A DNA stretch of 64,000 nucleotides. Origin: Siderastrea radians (Eukaryota; Cnidaria; Anthozoa; Scleractinia; Rhizangiidae). Positions 25,351 through 36,500 of the stretch are shown one piece after another; positions within the stretch are counted from its first letter, which is position 1; each line of letters starts with the position of its first letter. The translations under genes were made by a program, and so were the position numbers. The DNA lies in contig OZ024889.1 in the NCBI GenBank assembly GCA_964017195.1, forward strand, positions 54,158,711-54,222,710, given 5' to 3'. A model generated the notes under the pieces. That model was not told the DNA's origin. It saw only the letters and a program-made list of their open reading frames with translations, and did no database searches.

Positions 25351-25490
25351 GCGTGATTTCATCTGTTCTTTACCGGGGTTTAAAGGGGCATCCATGTGAC
25401 CCAAATGGGGCCAGGCAATTGGTTTATTACCTCATGCATAATTAATGAGTTTGAGAAACCTTATTCCAAAATGGCGGAAAATAGACTATT

Positions 25491-25601
25491 CTTTTGTCTC
25501 CATGTTAATTGGCCCTTGTTGCCTCGTTTTGAGCCAAATACTCCTTTGAATTCTGCAGTTGAGATCGAGGCAACAAGAGCCAATTAACAATGAGACAAAA
25601 G
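25491..25601. repeat. MITE-like hairpin with 36-nt arms
   Basis: CTTTTGTCTC...GTTGCCTCG (25491-25526) is nearly the reverse complement of 25566-25601 (CGAGGCAACAAGAGCC...), with a 39-nt loop. It lies in intron 5 of copy B. Confidence 0.8.
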
Positions 25602-26240
25602 AGCAACGTATGAAATCCAATGCATTTGAATCGGATCTGGTATTAAAAGCAGGAAAAGCATAGTAACTTTGCGAGCGTTGTATGGTAGCTTGATGAATAA
25701 TCCTCTGCACTTCATTGTGAACAAAACAGCTAAATCAAGCAAAAGATAGGGTAGCCTTTTTCGACTTATCTTGTGTGTGTGTTTAACAAAACTAACTTAT
25801 GAATAAATTAATTCCAGGTCATGATGTATTACGGTGAAGAGCAAAGGATTCACCGCGCTGTTGAGCAGCCTGAAGTCCCTGGTTTGTTGAAGCTGGTCGC
25901 AAAACAATCTGAGCTGGTCAGCTCTCGTCAAATGGCAAATGGTCACAAGTCTGCTGAAGAGGTTGTATGGTGCGCATGCGGGGTTTGTTTCTTTGAACGT
26001 AGCAAAAAATCAACCATAAAGGATCATGTTATTCGCCGCGTCTGTCAAAAGTCAATCGAATGTAAAAAGCCAAGGAGAAACGTAGTAAGGCGTCGACTGG
26101 AACGCCACTTTAGTTGTGACTTTGAGATACATAGGTCTGATAACTATTCTTGGAAAGACTGCCTTTCTGTCTAAGAAAACGTCGTTTACGAATAAGATAA
26201 AATGAACGCACGTTTCGCAACTCTGACGGTTCTATCTCTA

Positions 26241-26283
26241 TATCATATCACATCACATCACATCACATCACATCACATCATCA
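26241..26283. repeat. (CATCA)n microsatellite
   Basis: The five-base unit ATCAC/CATCA is repeated about eight times just after the stop codon of copy B. Confidence 0.85.
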
Positions 26284-26706
26284 TATGATATATCATAAAA
26301 CAACTGAAACAAAATCATAAACATGCATGGGGAAGAAGATAATGAAAATAGTTGAAAATAATGATACTAACGTATTGCTAGGTAGGGTGGTAGGTATTAA
26401 CGCCCTGGATTATCGGAGCACCGGCATTTATTCGGAACATGGTTTCAAATGGCTGTCATTTTCTATCAAAATCTTGTTATATTAGATAGCTACCCCCTTT
26501 TCTTAACAAATTTCGTTTAATTATTGAAGTGAACAAATACTGATGGTGTGGCGTCTCTCATGTGAGACTTGTGTAAAAATGGTAAAATGGTAAATCAAAT
26601 TTTAACTTCATAGTGTAGGGAGTAGTCGCCTTATCTCCCGAGCCAGGGGCTCATGTGTAAACACTTGACGTCCAGGGGTCAATTTAGTAGAACATTTACA
26701 AGTGTA

Positions 26707-26762
26707 ATTTACAAGTGTAGCTATTGTTTTCAACCTCTGAAACAATAGCTACACTTGTAAAT
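26707..26762. repeat. Perfect 23-nt inverted repeat
   Basis: The arms 26707-26729 and 26740-26762 are exact reverse complements, with a 10-nt spacer. The right-arm end is followed by a further ACACTTGTAAATG partial copy. It could be a small MITE or a hairpin transcript. Confidence 0.85.
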
Positions 26763-26794
26763 GACACTTGTAAATGTTTTATTGAATTGAACCC

Positions 26795-26990
26795 AGTTCG
26801 AATTGGAATTTGGAAGTGTTGGTTTTTGTGGAGGGAGAAAAACCGGAGAACCGGGAGAAAGACCCTCGGAGCAGGGAAAGAACCAACGACAAACTCAACC
26901 CACATGCCAACCTCTGGAACCGAACCCGGATCACAGAGGTGGGAGGCAAGTGCTCTCACCGCTACGCCCACCTTGCTCCCCCAAGCAGGC
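26795..26990 (-). mobile_element. tRNA-related SINE
   Basis: The minus strand reads a tRNA-like head: GTAGCGGTGAGAGCAC (A-box-like) and GGTTCGGTTCC (B-box-like; plus positions 26916-26926). It continues with GTTGAGTTTGTCGTTGGTTC, CTGCTCCGAGGG and a CCGGTTTTTCTCCCTCC tail. The layout is that of a tRNA-derived SINE common in invertebrates. No poly(A) tail was fixed. Confidence 0.65.
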
Positions 26991-27029
26991 AGTAGCAGTG
27001 TAGGTTATAGTATTGTCATTTAAGCACTA

Positions 27030-27890
27030 CAGGCGAAGTGTCCCTGCGACCATTCTACGGGGCAATCCCCTTCATGTGTACCGTGTGTGCGACTTGTTAC
27101 AGAGACCTGCCCCCTTGTGTGTATGTGTGTAGCTACCTTTACGGGGTTCAAAAACACATATTGATGAGCTTATTTATAAGAGAGCGTCTAAAGCGACTTG
27201 GGCTGTTACCTCATAGAGGCCGTTATCTGAAGCCGTGCCACGGGGAGTCTTGTCATTCGGCTGTTATGAAGTCATTACTGCCTTACGAAAAGAGGGGAGG
27301 GGATTCCCAGCAGAGGGGATTCCCCACTGCTAATAGAGGACACCTAACTTTCTAAAATACAATCTAAAAATACAAAACGAATTAGCATAGAGTCAAAACT
27401 AGAAACTAGTAAGAGTTAGAGTTAAAAACTACTAATGATTACTCACTCAACATACATACTACAAAAACTCCATTTATAATTATCAAAAATTCTAAAATCT
27501 ACATCCATCTAAAATGCTACTTAAATCAAGACTGCGTATCCGGGTCTTAAACTGCTTAAGACTGGCAGACTGGCAGCCGATCTGTCCTAGTCCTAGATCT
27601 GCCGGCACTAGTTTAATACAGTAGAAGATGGATACTTGTCACCGTGCGGTCCCTGTTGTGAGCTGTTTGGGTTGACCTTGAACCCAAGAGAAACATTAAA
27701 AAGCAATTTCAGTGAATTTGCCAAATAGGTGATTTTTATCACCAACATCGGTACCTTATACTTGTGCACGACACTGAGCAACATCCGATGATTAAGTCTA
27801 CACTCCCCAGTTGTTGGACGCAACAACGTCGTAACACGAAGTGGTAACTGAGGGTGTTTGTTTCAGGCATAACAAGCGGAAACAACTTCA
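27030..27890. other. Unassigned repeat-like spacer
   Basis: No gene is supported. Around 27280-27330 there are GAGGGGATTCCC repeats. The minus strand around 27540-27830 has the look of a degraded retroelement end, but no conserved motif could be read. Confidence 0.3.
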
Positions 27891-28345
27891 ACGAGTGCAA
27901 ATTTCGCTTTGCTATTTACCTGAGCCGTCTAGGGATTGAAAGAATTTGACGACATTCGCGTCCAACAGATTTCTGGTTTAGGTTTGAACCTGTGAGACCA
28001 CTTGTTTGAAGTGAGTAGAATGTAAATTAGAGCTTCACAATATCTTCATGCATTCAATCCTCAAAATTTCTTTAGCCCGGATATTGAAATCAAGTGCCAT
28101 TTTAAAACTTATCGACAGGACCGTGGCGTAGAAGGTGAGCAAAAGCGATGTGGGCATTCTTTGCAACACCAGTGCCATAGGGTTGTTCCGCGCATTTACT
28201 GTCCCAATAAAGGGAGCCGTGAGAAGGTGGAAAGAGAGCGAATGTGGAGCCCTAGAACGAGTGAATCATTGCATAAGACAAACAGTTAAAGTTCATTGGG
28301 TGTTGCGCGGCGGCAGCTGCTGCAAAAGGCAGCAAATATGGTACA

Positions 28346-29155
28346 ATTAAAGCCTCACCCCGCTTTTTAGTTGGTAGATTGTAGGGTTATGAGATATATT
28401 CTGGCTCCGACAAAGAACAAAAGAACCCGAGCTTAGGTGGGGAGTGCATTCAAATTTTTAGCAAAAGTCTTTTGCACAGACCACCAGACCGGCCATCTAT
28501 ATGCGGGAGCACTTGGGTTCGTTTGCTGCCGATGTTGGTCTCCTTCTACGAGATATAAAGGTTCTGTCTAAGAAAACGTCGTTTAAGAATAAGATAGAAT
28601 GAATGCAGGTTTCACAACTCTGACAGTTCTCTAACAACTGGGTTATGAGACTAGTCCGGCTCCGACAAAGAACAAACGAACCCGAGCTTAGGTGGGGAGT
28701 GCGTTCAAATTTCTAGGAAACAGGAAAAGTCTTTTACATAGACCACCAGACAGGCCATCTACACGCGGGAGCACTTGGGTTCGCTTGGTGCCGATTTTGG
28801 CGTCCTTCTATTAATTATTCACTTTTAAGGGGTCGACTGAAATACAAGGGGAATAAGTCATATTCCCCTTGAATTTCAGTACATAACTTCCTTGCATTTT
28901 CAGAATTAGCTATTGACCAGCACTGTTCTTCCCTTTGAACAATAAAAGCCTCACCCGGCTTTTCAGTTAGTTGATTGTAGGGTTATGAGATATATTCCCG
29001 CTCCGACAAAGAACAAACGAACCCGAGCTTAGGTGCGGAGTGCGTTCAAATTTTTAGGAAACAGGAAAAGTGTTTTGCACAGACCACCAGACAGGCCATC
29101 TACAAGCGGGAGCACTTGAATTCGTGTGCTGCCGAATTTGGTGTCCTTCTACTAA
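28346..29155 (+). repeat. Three tandem copies of a ~190-bp repeat
   Basis: Copies at about 28346-28560, 28631-28812 and 28944-29155 share GGTTATGAGA, the word CTCCGACAAAGAACAAA, ACCCGAGCTTAGGTG, CAGACCACCAGAC and GCGGGAGCACTTG. Copies 1 and 3 also begin with AAAGCCTCACC. Between copies 1 and 2 lies 28563-28640, which matches the 3' end of copy B exon 6 and its trailer (26162-26238). Confidence 0.8.
28836..28880. repeat. 20-nt inverted repeat
   Basis: ACTGAAATACAAGGGGAATA (28836-28855) pairs with 28861-28880 with one mismatch and a 5-nt loop. It sits between repeat copies 2 and 3. Confidence 0.7.
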
Positions 29156-29159
29156 TTAT

Positions 29160-29880
29160 TAACGTTTAATTGTAATTTAAACTCACCTTTAATTTCTATT
29201 AAATAATTCATTGACCCCTCCCCCCCATCCCCCTTTATTTCTTCTTTACGTACATTTTGAAACTCTGTGCTGGCATTTTTTGATTGAATGAATTCTCAAG
29301 GAGATAAGAAAAAGGGCCAAAACGTTAAGAAAACGTGGCATCTGACTGGACTCCCTCCTAAGTTAAAATAAGACAAATCAACAAAAAGATATTAGCCGTG
29401 ATTGCATGAGGCAACTTTACCTAGGTAAATATGAGATTTCCCTGAGGAAAGTAGCATTTTTTCGTTTATATAAATTTACACCAGGTAAATGTTCGTGGTG
29501 AATTGACTAAGAACAATAGAAAATGCCCCAAGCAAAAGCCTTTGCATGAAGGGCATCTCTCAATCGTCCATGTTTTCTCCTGCGAAAGTTACCAAGCCAG
29601 AGCATTTACCCCCTTGAATTCCTTAGGTACATGTAACCTTATTTAAATTACCCAGGTAAGCGAAAACCCGAGCTATTTTACCACGGGAAAATTACACTGG
29701 GGAAATAGGTCTTTTCCCAGTGGCATTGCAGTCATAAGTACGTACTAAAGTACGAAGATCGGTCTCCTTGATGTTTTAATTTAATTTTTATTTTCATTTA
29801 ATTTAGTAAAGCTCGAAACACACAAGCCACCAAACAAATGAGTGACTGCGTGGACGAACAGACGGATGAAATATTATTGA
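29160..29880. other. Unassigned; remnants of a foldback repeat
   Basis: TTTACCTAGGTAAAT at about 29418 and AATTACCCAGGTAAG at about 29646 are similar short words in opposed settings. No gene is seen. Confidence 0.3.
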
Positions 29881-30059
29881 TACTTTGCATCCATTAGAAA
29901 CGCAGCCAGTCACGCAAATATATTTTGGCATACGTTATTTTGGTAAGTCAGTTCCTCAATTCAACTTAACAGTCGTGATAAACAAACTCTAAAAGTCTAA
30001 CAGAGATGAACATCAAGTTATACGAAGTGTAACTATCACTACACTTATGGCTAATAGAA

Positions 30060-30335
30060 ATCTCTCTCCCTTTTAAGCAACTGTAGTATCGTTGCAGTTG
30101 ACGTCTTCCGAGTTTTCCTGATTTATCATTTTCGATTGGCTTTTGACAGACCCTGTAAATTACATAATCTTTTATTCTCACTTTTTTGCGACGTTTGAAG
30201 AAGCAAAACGCGCATGCCGACGGGAAAACCTCATCAGGGGAATTGTGCCCATTTGCCCTTAGGGGAGGGCTGACCTGCCCAGGCTCTCAATTGCAAAGTG
30301 GATCCTTTGCCCGCGACCGTAATACGTTGTGAACT
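30060..30335 (-). pseudogene. Decayed exon 6 of the family (minus-strand remnant 2)
   Basis: The minus strand begins after a CAG acceptor-like site at about 30336 with an ACGTATTACGG start. It loses the PELPGLLKLV segment by deletion, shifts frame, then reads a CFFKRRKK...IKDYVIYRVCQKPI stretch. The zinc His is Tyr. The end (GRRQLQRYYSC) is cut before the usual SWKD tail. It belongs with the exon 3 relic at 32415-32540. Confidence 0.75.
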
Positions 30336-30599
30336 GAACGTAGTTCCGTTAGTTCTGTTCAGCACAAAAATGTGGCTTTTTGAGTTGGTTGTAAACTGAC
30401 TCTTAATGGAACAATATTCACATGTTTTTAAAATGAAACCGTTAAGCCACTCAATTAGTACAGTCAGGATTAAAACCAAAAAAAAGTTCACATAAAACCA
30501 CACGCACTTCTTGGAAAACACTCGTTTTAAAAATAAGGTTTGCCCTTTAACCAATTACACGCACAATTAGTCTAACAGTGGACTCAAAGCGTAACAGTC

Positions 30600-30920
30600 G
30601 TCCGGAGATTGTGGGGATAGATAAATATAACTCAGTGAACTAAAAATAAATGATCATTTTTCTTGCCTGTAGGCACGTTCACTTCACGATTATGCCACTC
30701 GTGCAATTTGTATAATGAGGTGAAACTATTTAGGAGTTATATTCACAGGGACACAGTTCATTCCAGTTTAGACAGAAAAAGGAAAAAATTCACCGTCGTG
30801 TATTCTTGTTGTTCATAAAACCTTGAATTTGATCATTCCCGTTTGATGTGCAGGGAACGACAAAGATAAATGCCAGAAGTTATGACGCACTCGCAGAGCC
30901 ATTGTTTTGCTCATAAAAGG
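30600..30920. repeat. Spacer segment shared with 13080-13460
   Basis: It is the second copy of the older block duplication and lies where an intron of the minus-strand remnant would be. Confidence 0.6.
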
Positions 30921-31439
30921 TGTCTTGATGATTTATAGTCCCAAAACTCACAGAGACAAAAAAATCCTTTCATTTAGACAGTTATTTCCAACTGAAAAAG
31001 TACATGCCCGGATATGAATCACAACTGTTCTGTAGGTGTATACGAGAATCACGGTGAAATCAAGAGCAACAATAAAACACCCCTATTGAACTCCATGCTA
31101 CTTGAAAAAAAGTTTAGCTTTTAGCAATGGTCATGGTCAGTCACGCAGTGGTTGTTTAGGCCTGTAGTTTTGCGAGGCGCGAGCAACGAATTCTAAAAAG
31201 GAAACCCAACCGTTGTCGAATCGTAAACGTAGAAGTAGGTCCTTAGATTGTCACGAGGAGTTTGTTGTAAGGACACTCCAGAGAAAGGGAAGCATAGTTT
31301 GAACTTCCTGTGCACCATGTTATTTCTTTTGACATAAGTGACCATCATTAACTGAGATGATACTAGCCACGATAACCAAGAAAGCCTAGCATTAGCCCTT
31401 AAACTCTTAAGAGTCCCCAAAATCAAACTTCAAGAAAAA

Positions 31440-31845
31440 TAACAACAACAAGCTTTATTACCAATAAAGTATTGATGTAATAGGTCGATTTAGAAGCATG
31501 CCTAGTATTGTATGAGTGTACAGATGCTACTGTTTGAAAGAAATTTTCAAAGGAAGATGGAAGAAGATTATAGTAATAGTGATACATGAGGAGTGCATTG
31601 TGAAGGGTAACAAGATCAGTTAATTTAAGGATCTCTAATTCCTTAAAAAGAGGCTCAGAGTGTTCATCTGGTTTTGAAAAAGATATAGTACGTATAGCTC
31701 TCTTTTGAAGAGTTATTAAGGGTTTAAGAGTAGTACTATAAGTATTGCCCCAAATTGATAAACCATAAGTGAGGAAGGGGTAGATAATTGAATAATATAA
31801 TTGATGTATAGCAAATTGATGTATAGCAAATTCAATTTTGTAAAA
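31440..31845 (-). mobile_element. 3' end of a CR1/Jockey-like LINE reverse transcriptase
   Basis: The minus strand is open and reads YYSIIYPFLTYGLSIWGNTY, then LKPLITLQKRAIRTISFSK, FKELEILKLTDLVTLHNALL, LLPSSF and HSYNTRHASKSTYY. This is the well-known C-terminal region of non-LTR reverse transcriptases of invertebrates. It lacks the catalytic domain upstream and ends in an AATAAAGC-TTGTTGTTGTT tail. A 14-bp direct duplication (ATACATCAATTTGC-like) marks its left border. It is a 5'-truncated dead copy. Confidence 0.85.
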
Positions 31846-32199
31846 TCCTGACGGACAAACAGCACTATTGAAAAGAACTGCTAAAGAGCATTCATTCAGT
31901 TTGAATGGTCACACTTCAGGATTTAAACCACAGACTCAAATATTATTAGAGGTTGTTAAGAGCTGCGTGGTATCTCTGTTACATTGGAATTACCATGTAC
32001 AGCATACGTAATAAACAGCACAACCACAAAGTGCCGCTCAAGAGGCGAACATTTTAATGGTTGGATACCGTAGGATTTTATCCACAGACTAAACCACAAG
32101 GCCCGAAGTGTGCGAAATGGCACATAATCACGGAACGTGGTCAATATGTAGTCAATCTCGCTGATTTTTCAGATTTTTCTATTTGTTATTTTTGAAAGG

Positions 32200-32330
32200 C
32201 ATTACGACGTAACAAATATATATGAAACAGTTAGGATAACGAAGAAAAGGAGCATGCTGATTTAGGGTGCAAAATCGTCGTATTTTTCCGCTAACAGCCG
32301 GACAGACGAGCAACACTTTATTTTAACCTC
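32200..32330. repeat. Spacer segment shared with 13780-13960
   Basis: See the A-block copy. Here it is followed by the exon 3 relic. Confidence 0.5.
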
Positions 32331-32414
32331 ACGCAAGCAGACAAGGACACAAATGTTTACCGGAGGTTTGATGTTTAATCTCCGACAATCACTATAAAGC
32401 TTCTCATCGGAAAA

Positions 32415-32540
32415 TCATACGAATACAAACTTTCCTTCTCATTTTGTAACCTGCTCTAATTGTAACCCTTAATAGTCTTGATCTGTCACATTTACTTCCA
32501 AGCCTGAACGTAACTCCACTGCAATTATCAGTTGCCCCTA
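32415..32540 (-). pseudogene. Decayed exon 3 of the family (minus-strand remnant 2)
   Basis: The plus strand CCTTCTCATTTTGTAACCTG and the downstream AAGCCTGAACGTAACTCCAC match the minus-strand exon 3 of copy C (37575-37680) at most positions. Small changes break the frame. Only the second half of the exon is present. It is the same orientation as the exon 6 relic 2.1 kb away. Confidence 0.75.
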
Positions 32541-32544
32541 AACA

Positions 32545-33590
32545 GGTCAAAACGCCTCCGCTTATATTTTTTTACAGCAAGGATCATTCATTCCGGCCGT
32601 GCCGGCAGTGATCCGTGAGCCTAAAGGAACGTAGCTCGCGAAAAAAGTTGGTTTCTACTTAAACAGCCCGACCGGAACACTTAAGTACTGAGAAAGGACT
32701 CCTTCCGAAAAACTATGGGTAGGCCACCAAAACAAGGGAAAATATCCGTCATACGTTGAGCAACCTTAGTGGAGTTGCGCAATGGAGAGGAGGTTGTACC
32801 GACAGACATCACGCGATAGAAGACTAACGCGGTAGAATACCTGACAAATTTACAAATTCCTTTTAGTTTTGTTTACCCAACTTTTCCCCAACTTTCACAT
32901 TTACAAATCGTGAAAGAGGTCATTTAACATCTTTTCTGAGGTCAACCTAAGCATAAACACTGAGTGCTACCACAGGTATCAAGTATTTAAGACTCCCACC
33001 GAGCCTCTTACAACTTCTCAAGCTCTTCGTACCGCTCAGTTCCGTTTACAAATATTATATCGTGCGTGTTTGCCGTTAAACGTTCTGTTTTCCCTTTAAA
33101 CACCTTAGAACTTACGGATAAGGTTAACTGGACAGGACTAATAAAAAGGGTTTATAGATCTTTGCGCTGTGAGTTCATTGAAATGCCTTTTTCATACATT
33201 TATTATTGTATTATATATTATGTATTATATATATTTGTTATTATTGAAATTGCTTGAAACGATTTAGCTACATCAAAACAACAAAGACCGGTTTCTCTTG
33301 AGCTCTTTCTGTCAACAACAGTTTAATTCGTTAGCGATTTTTTTTACACACCACTCTTGGTGAGCCTTCGGGGTAAACCAGTGTCACTCTTAAAAGTTAC
33401 TTTTTATTCAGTAAAGCAGCTGGACAGGATTTCTACAGGCCACTAGACGTCTTTGCTGTGAGAGTTTTTAAGCTCATTTGTATATTTCACGGTTTGTGAA
33501 TGGATGGATGGATGGCCAAGAAAGTCATGTGAAATTGTCATGTGAATGACAATAATGTGCCCCGCAGGGTTGCGTAATTGTGGTTAAAAA
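32545..33590. other. Spacer downstream of copy C
   Basis: No gene is seen. TTTATT at 33403-33408 would be an AATAAA on the minus strand about 190 bp after the stop codon of copy C. GGATGGATGGATGG lies near 33500. Confidence 0.35.
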
Positions 33591-33594
33591 CAAT

Positions 33595-36500
33595 TCAGAT
33601 CCCATTTCTTTCCTTTTCAATGTCGCAACTGAAGTGTCGTTGCAGTTGACGTCTTCCGAGTTTCCCTGACTTTTTATTTTCTATTGGCTTTTGACAGACC
33701 CGGTGAATTACATGATCCTTTATTGTCGATTTTTTGCGACGTTCGAAGAAACAAAGTCCGCATGCCCACGAGAAAACTTCATCAGTGGACTTGTGCCCAT
33801 TTGCCTTTCGACGAGGGCTGACCAGCTCCGATTGTTTGGTGACCAGCTTCAACAAACCAGGGAGCTCAGGCCGCTCAATTGCGCAGTGAATCCTTTGATC
33901 GCGACTGTAATACGTTGTAACCTGAAATGAGTCCACTCAAGTTAGTTCTGTAGTCTGTTAAGCACAAAAATGTGGATTAAATTGTAGTCAGTTGTAAACT
34001 GTCTTTCTTTGTGAACACGCGTTACGTTTGCAAAGTGAAAAGTTGTCGTGTGAAAGATATATCACTTGCGAAATGTGAAATAAAATTATAAATTATATAA
34101 ATAAATTATATAAATAAATTACTATGGCACCAGATTTCCTGCAAACCGGTGTAAAAACTATTCAATTCGGACAGTACTACCGAAAAAGATTCAAGGCAGA
34201 TTTGTTGCTATTATTCATGAATTATTATTATCATTTTATTGCTGTGTTTCATCTACTAATAGAATCAGCTGTCTTCTACAGGCCAAACTGAATGTATTCA
34301 GACCATTCAAGGGTCGCCTTTCTGACAAGTCACGTAAACCTATCGAATTTGGCCCGTTCGGCTTTGGATACATTGTTAAAGCAACCTTTTTCAAACTATG
34401 CTCAAGCTATGGTAACTGTGGCTAGCCTACGCAGCTTAACACTTACCGCGTGCCTATCTAACATTGTATTCGGTTGAAACAAAATTCTATCATCAGGCGT
34501 GAAGGAAGGTTTTAAGTACGAAGAATTCTCAGCAGGAAGGTGCTGGTTTGCAAAGTCCTCCTCCGCTATTAAACTGAACGTTTTGTTGAACCCTTCTTTA
34601 AACATCTTTCCGTCGTCTGGACGTTCTGAAAGAAGAAAGAATAAGCTAACTACTGTGAAATCTCCAATGGTTTATGAGGACTTAAGTGTCCTAGGTATGA
34701 GCCCTTCCCTTCTCCTCAACCACTATTCTGTAAGCCAAGTTACACTGTCGGATTGATACATTTTCGTCACTCCTATAACAACTCCTGTAAATACTGGGCT
34801 TGAAACAGTCGATTTCTGAACAATGATGAACAAACCTTTTTGAGCTCTCGAAAGAATTTTGTGCTTTCTACAGTCGTCAAGGTTAGTCGCCGAGTGGACA
34901 TTTGACCCTGAAATCTTGCAAACCAGTTGCTGGATTTTGCAGGAGCCTGCGACCAACCCTACAGAAGGAAAAATAGCACTAAAAGTTAGCTGACGCAGTC
35001 CTGCGAAAGAAAGCATGTTTTGAATTCCCACTGCAGCAATTAGTCCCTGTTGACACGTCATTAGCGGCCATTGCCATTGATTAAATGTCAGCAACTACAA
35101 CAAATTAACCCAACTTAAACATGTATGCTTTGCTTTCATGCAGTGTTAGAGGGAACGCACTACATAGTGCATGACGTCATTGTCTCGTCTGTTTCCACTG
35201 TCGATGAATTTTTGCCACCAAAATGCTCTTGGAAAGATCTGCTCATTAAACAACAAGTATATGCTCTGCCTGACTACCCAAATACATGTTTGGTCTGTGA
35301 TAGTTTTCATTTTATTCCTTTCACTGCAAACTAAGCTGTGGGTTTAGGGGTCTATCATGTGAAGATTAGGACATTTCATTGAATTACTTATTTATCAAAT
35401 GAATGTTTGTGCACTTGAAAAAATCTTCAGTCATAAAGGTGTATCATTTTGTTTGGTAGTACAGTTGATAATATGTGCGAATCAATTATCAAAGCAGCTG
35501 TGTGAATCAGGTTTGGAAGAGTTCAGCTGTTCAGAGAGCAGCTGTTCTGTTCTACCAAGCTGGCATGCCCCCATTTCTGCAAAGGACATACACTTGAATC
35601 TTGAAAATTAGTTATTTTGGTCAAATATCATCTTTGAGCAAGAAAGAAGGTGTTATAAAGGTGTTGAGTTTGGATATTGTGGTTACTATATATGAAGTTG
35701 TTATTATGTTTTTTCCAAGCATAATGGAACTTGCTTTAGTAGTTTAGTACATGATACCTCCTGCATTAGGAACTACAGTAATAACATAGATCAATGTATG
35801 TAAAGTCCTGCAAGGAAAACCTTCATTCAAAAGATTGCCGATGACCTTGGGACTTCAGGTGGGGAGCAGAAAACAAAACACCATTAGACAGATGCATGCA
35901 AAAGTAACAAATTAATTGCAAGGGGGAACAAGAGGCCTAGATAGTGTTCCCAGTCGATTGTGCACAATTTGTGGACGCTCTGCCTCGCTTGCCAATCAAA
36001 TGCATGATTTCCATAGGGATCCAAGACTTTCAAGACTTTCATTTTTTCCAAGTACTAAAACGGTAGCTCGATATTGAAGACGAGGAGGCTGAGTGGCACA
36101 AAAGGTCAGTGCTAAAGCCCTGTCGGGTACTCTAAGAAAGCATGCATTAAAGATGTTACATGGAAGACCACTAATCAACTTAGTCTTCATAGAAATCGAC
36201 CCTGATCAATTAAAATTAGCAGCAGTTGTAATGAATCTTCCAATTCGTTTTCCAATTTGCTTTCAGTGATGCGTAGCCTGCAGAATTGTGTGAAGATCTG
36301 TACAAGGGACAAACGTTTAGCTCTGACTGGATGCTGTGATGTTAAATTCCTCTGGAAGAGCAAAAGTCATTAGAATACAAGTAATGGGGGTCGCAGCCAA
36401 GGAATGAATCCCCCTTTGAACTGCTCTTCATAATCTTAACCCTTTTAATGTTCAAGATCACTTGAAGCTAATCAAAGTTTATTTTTTCTATAAATGTTTG

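Larger units (their letters stand above)
15870..26174 (+). pseudogene. Copy B: six-exon zinc-finger family gene with a broken exon 3
   Basis: Exons: 15870-16041, 16557-16808, 17010-17260, 23733-23859, 24204-24388, 25818-26174. Exon 1 is shorter than in A (57 full codons against 63) because part of the acidic linker is missing. Exon 3 lacks one base between 17056 and 17057 (others read CGTCAA or similar), so the frame meets TAG TAG within a few codons. Exon 4 has lost the two bases after the acceptor, shifting its entry phase. Exons 2, 5 and 6 are fully open, and the zinc finger (CGVC...H...C) is intact. The 1-bp deletion creates a perfect GTAAGT at 17055-17060 in phase 1, so a transcript joining 17054 to exon 5 would restore the frame (see findings). 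A sequence error cannot be excluded. Intron 3 is 6.5 kb and holds a 51-bp minisatellite. Confidence 0.7.

Noticed and set aside
26696..27023. Overlapping open frames on both strands near 26.8-27.0 kb
   Set aside because: They fall on the tRNA-related SINE and have no independent support.
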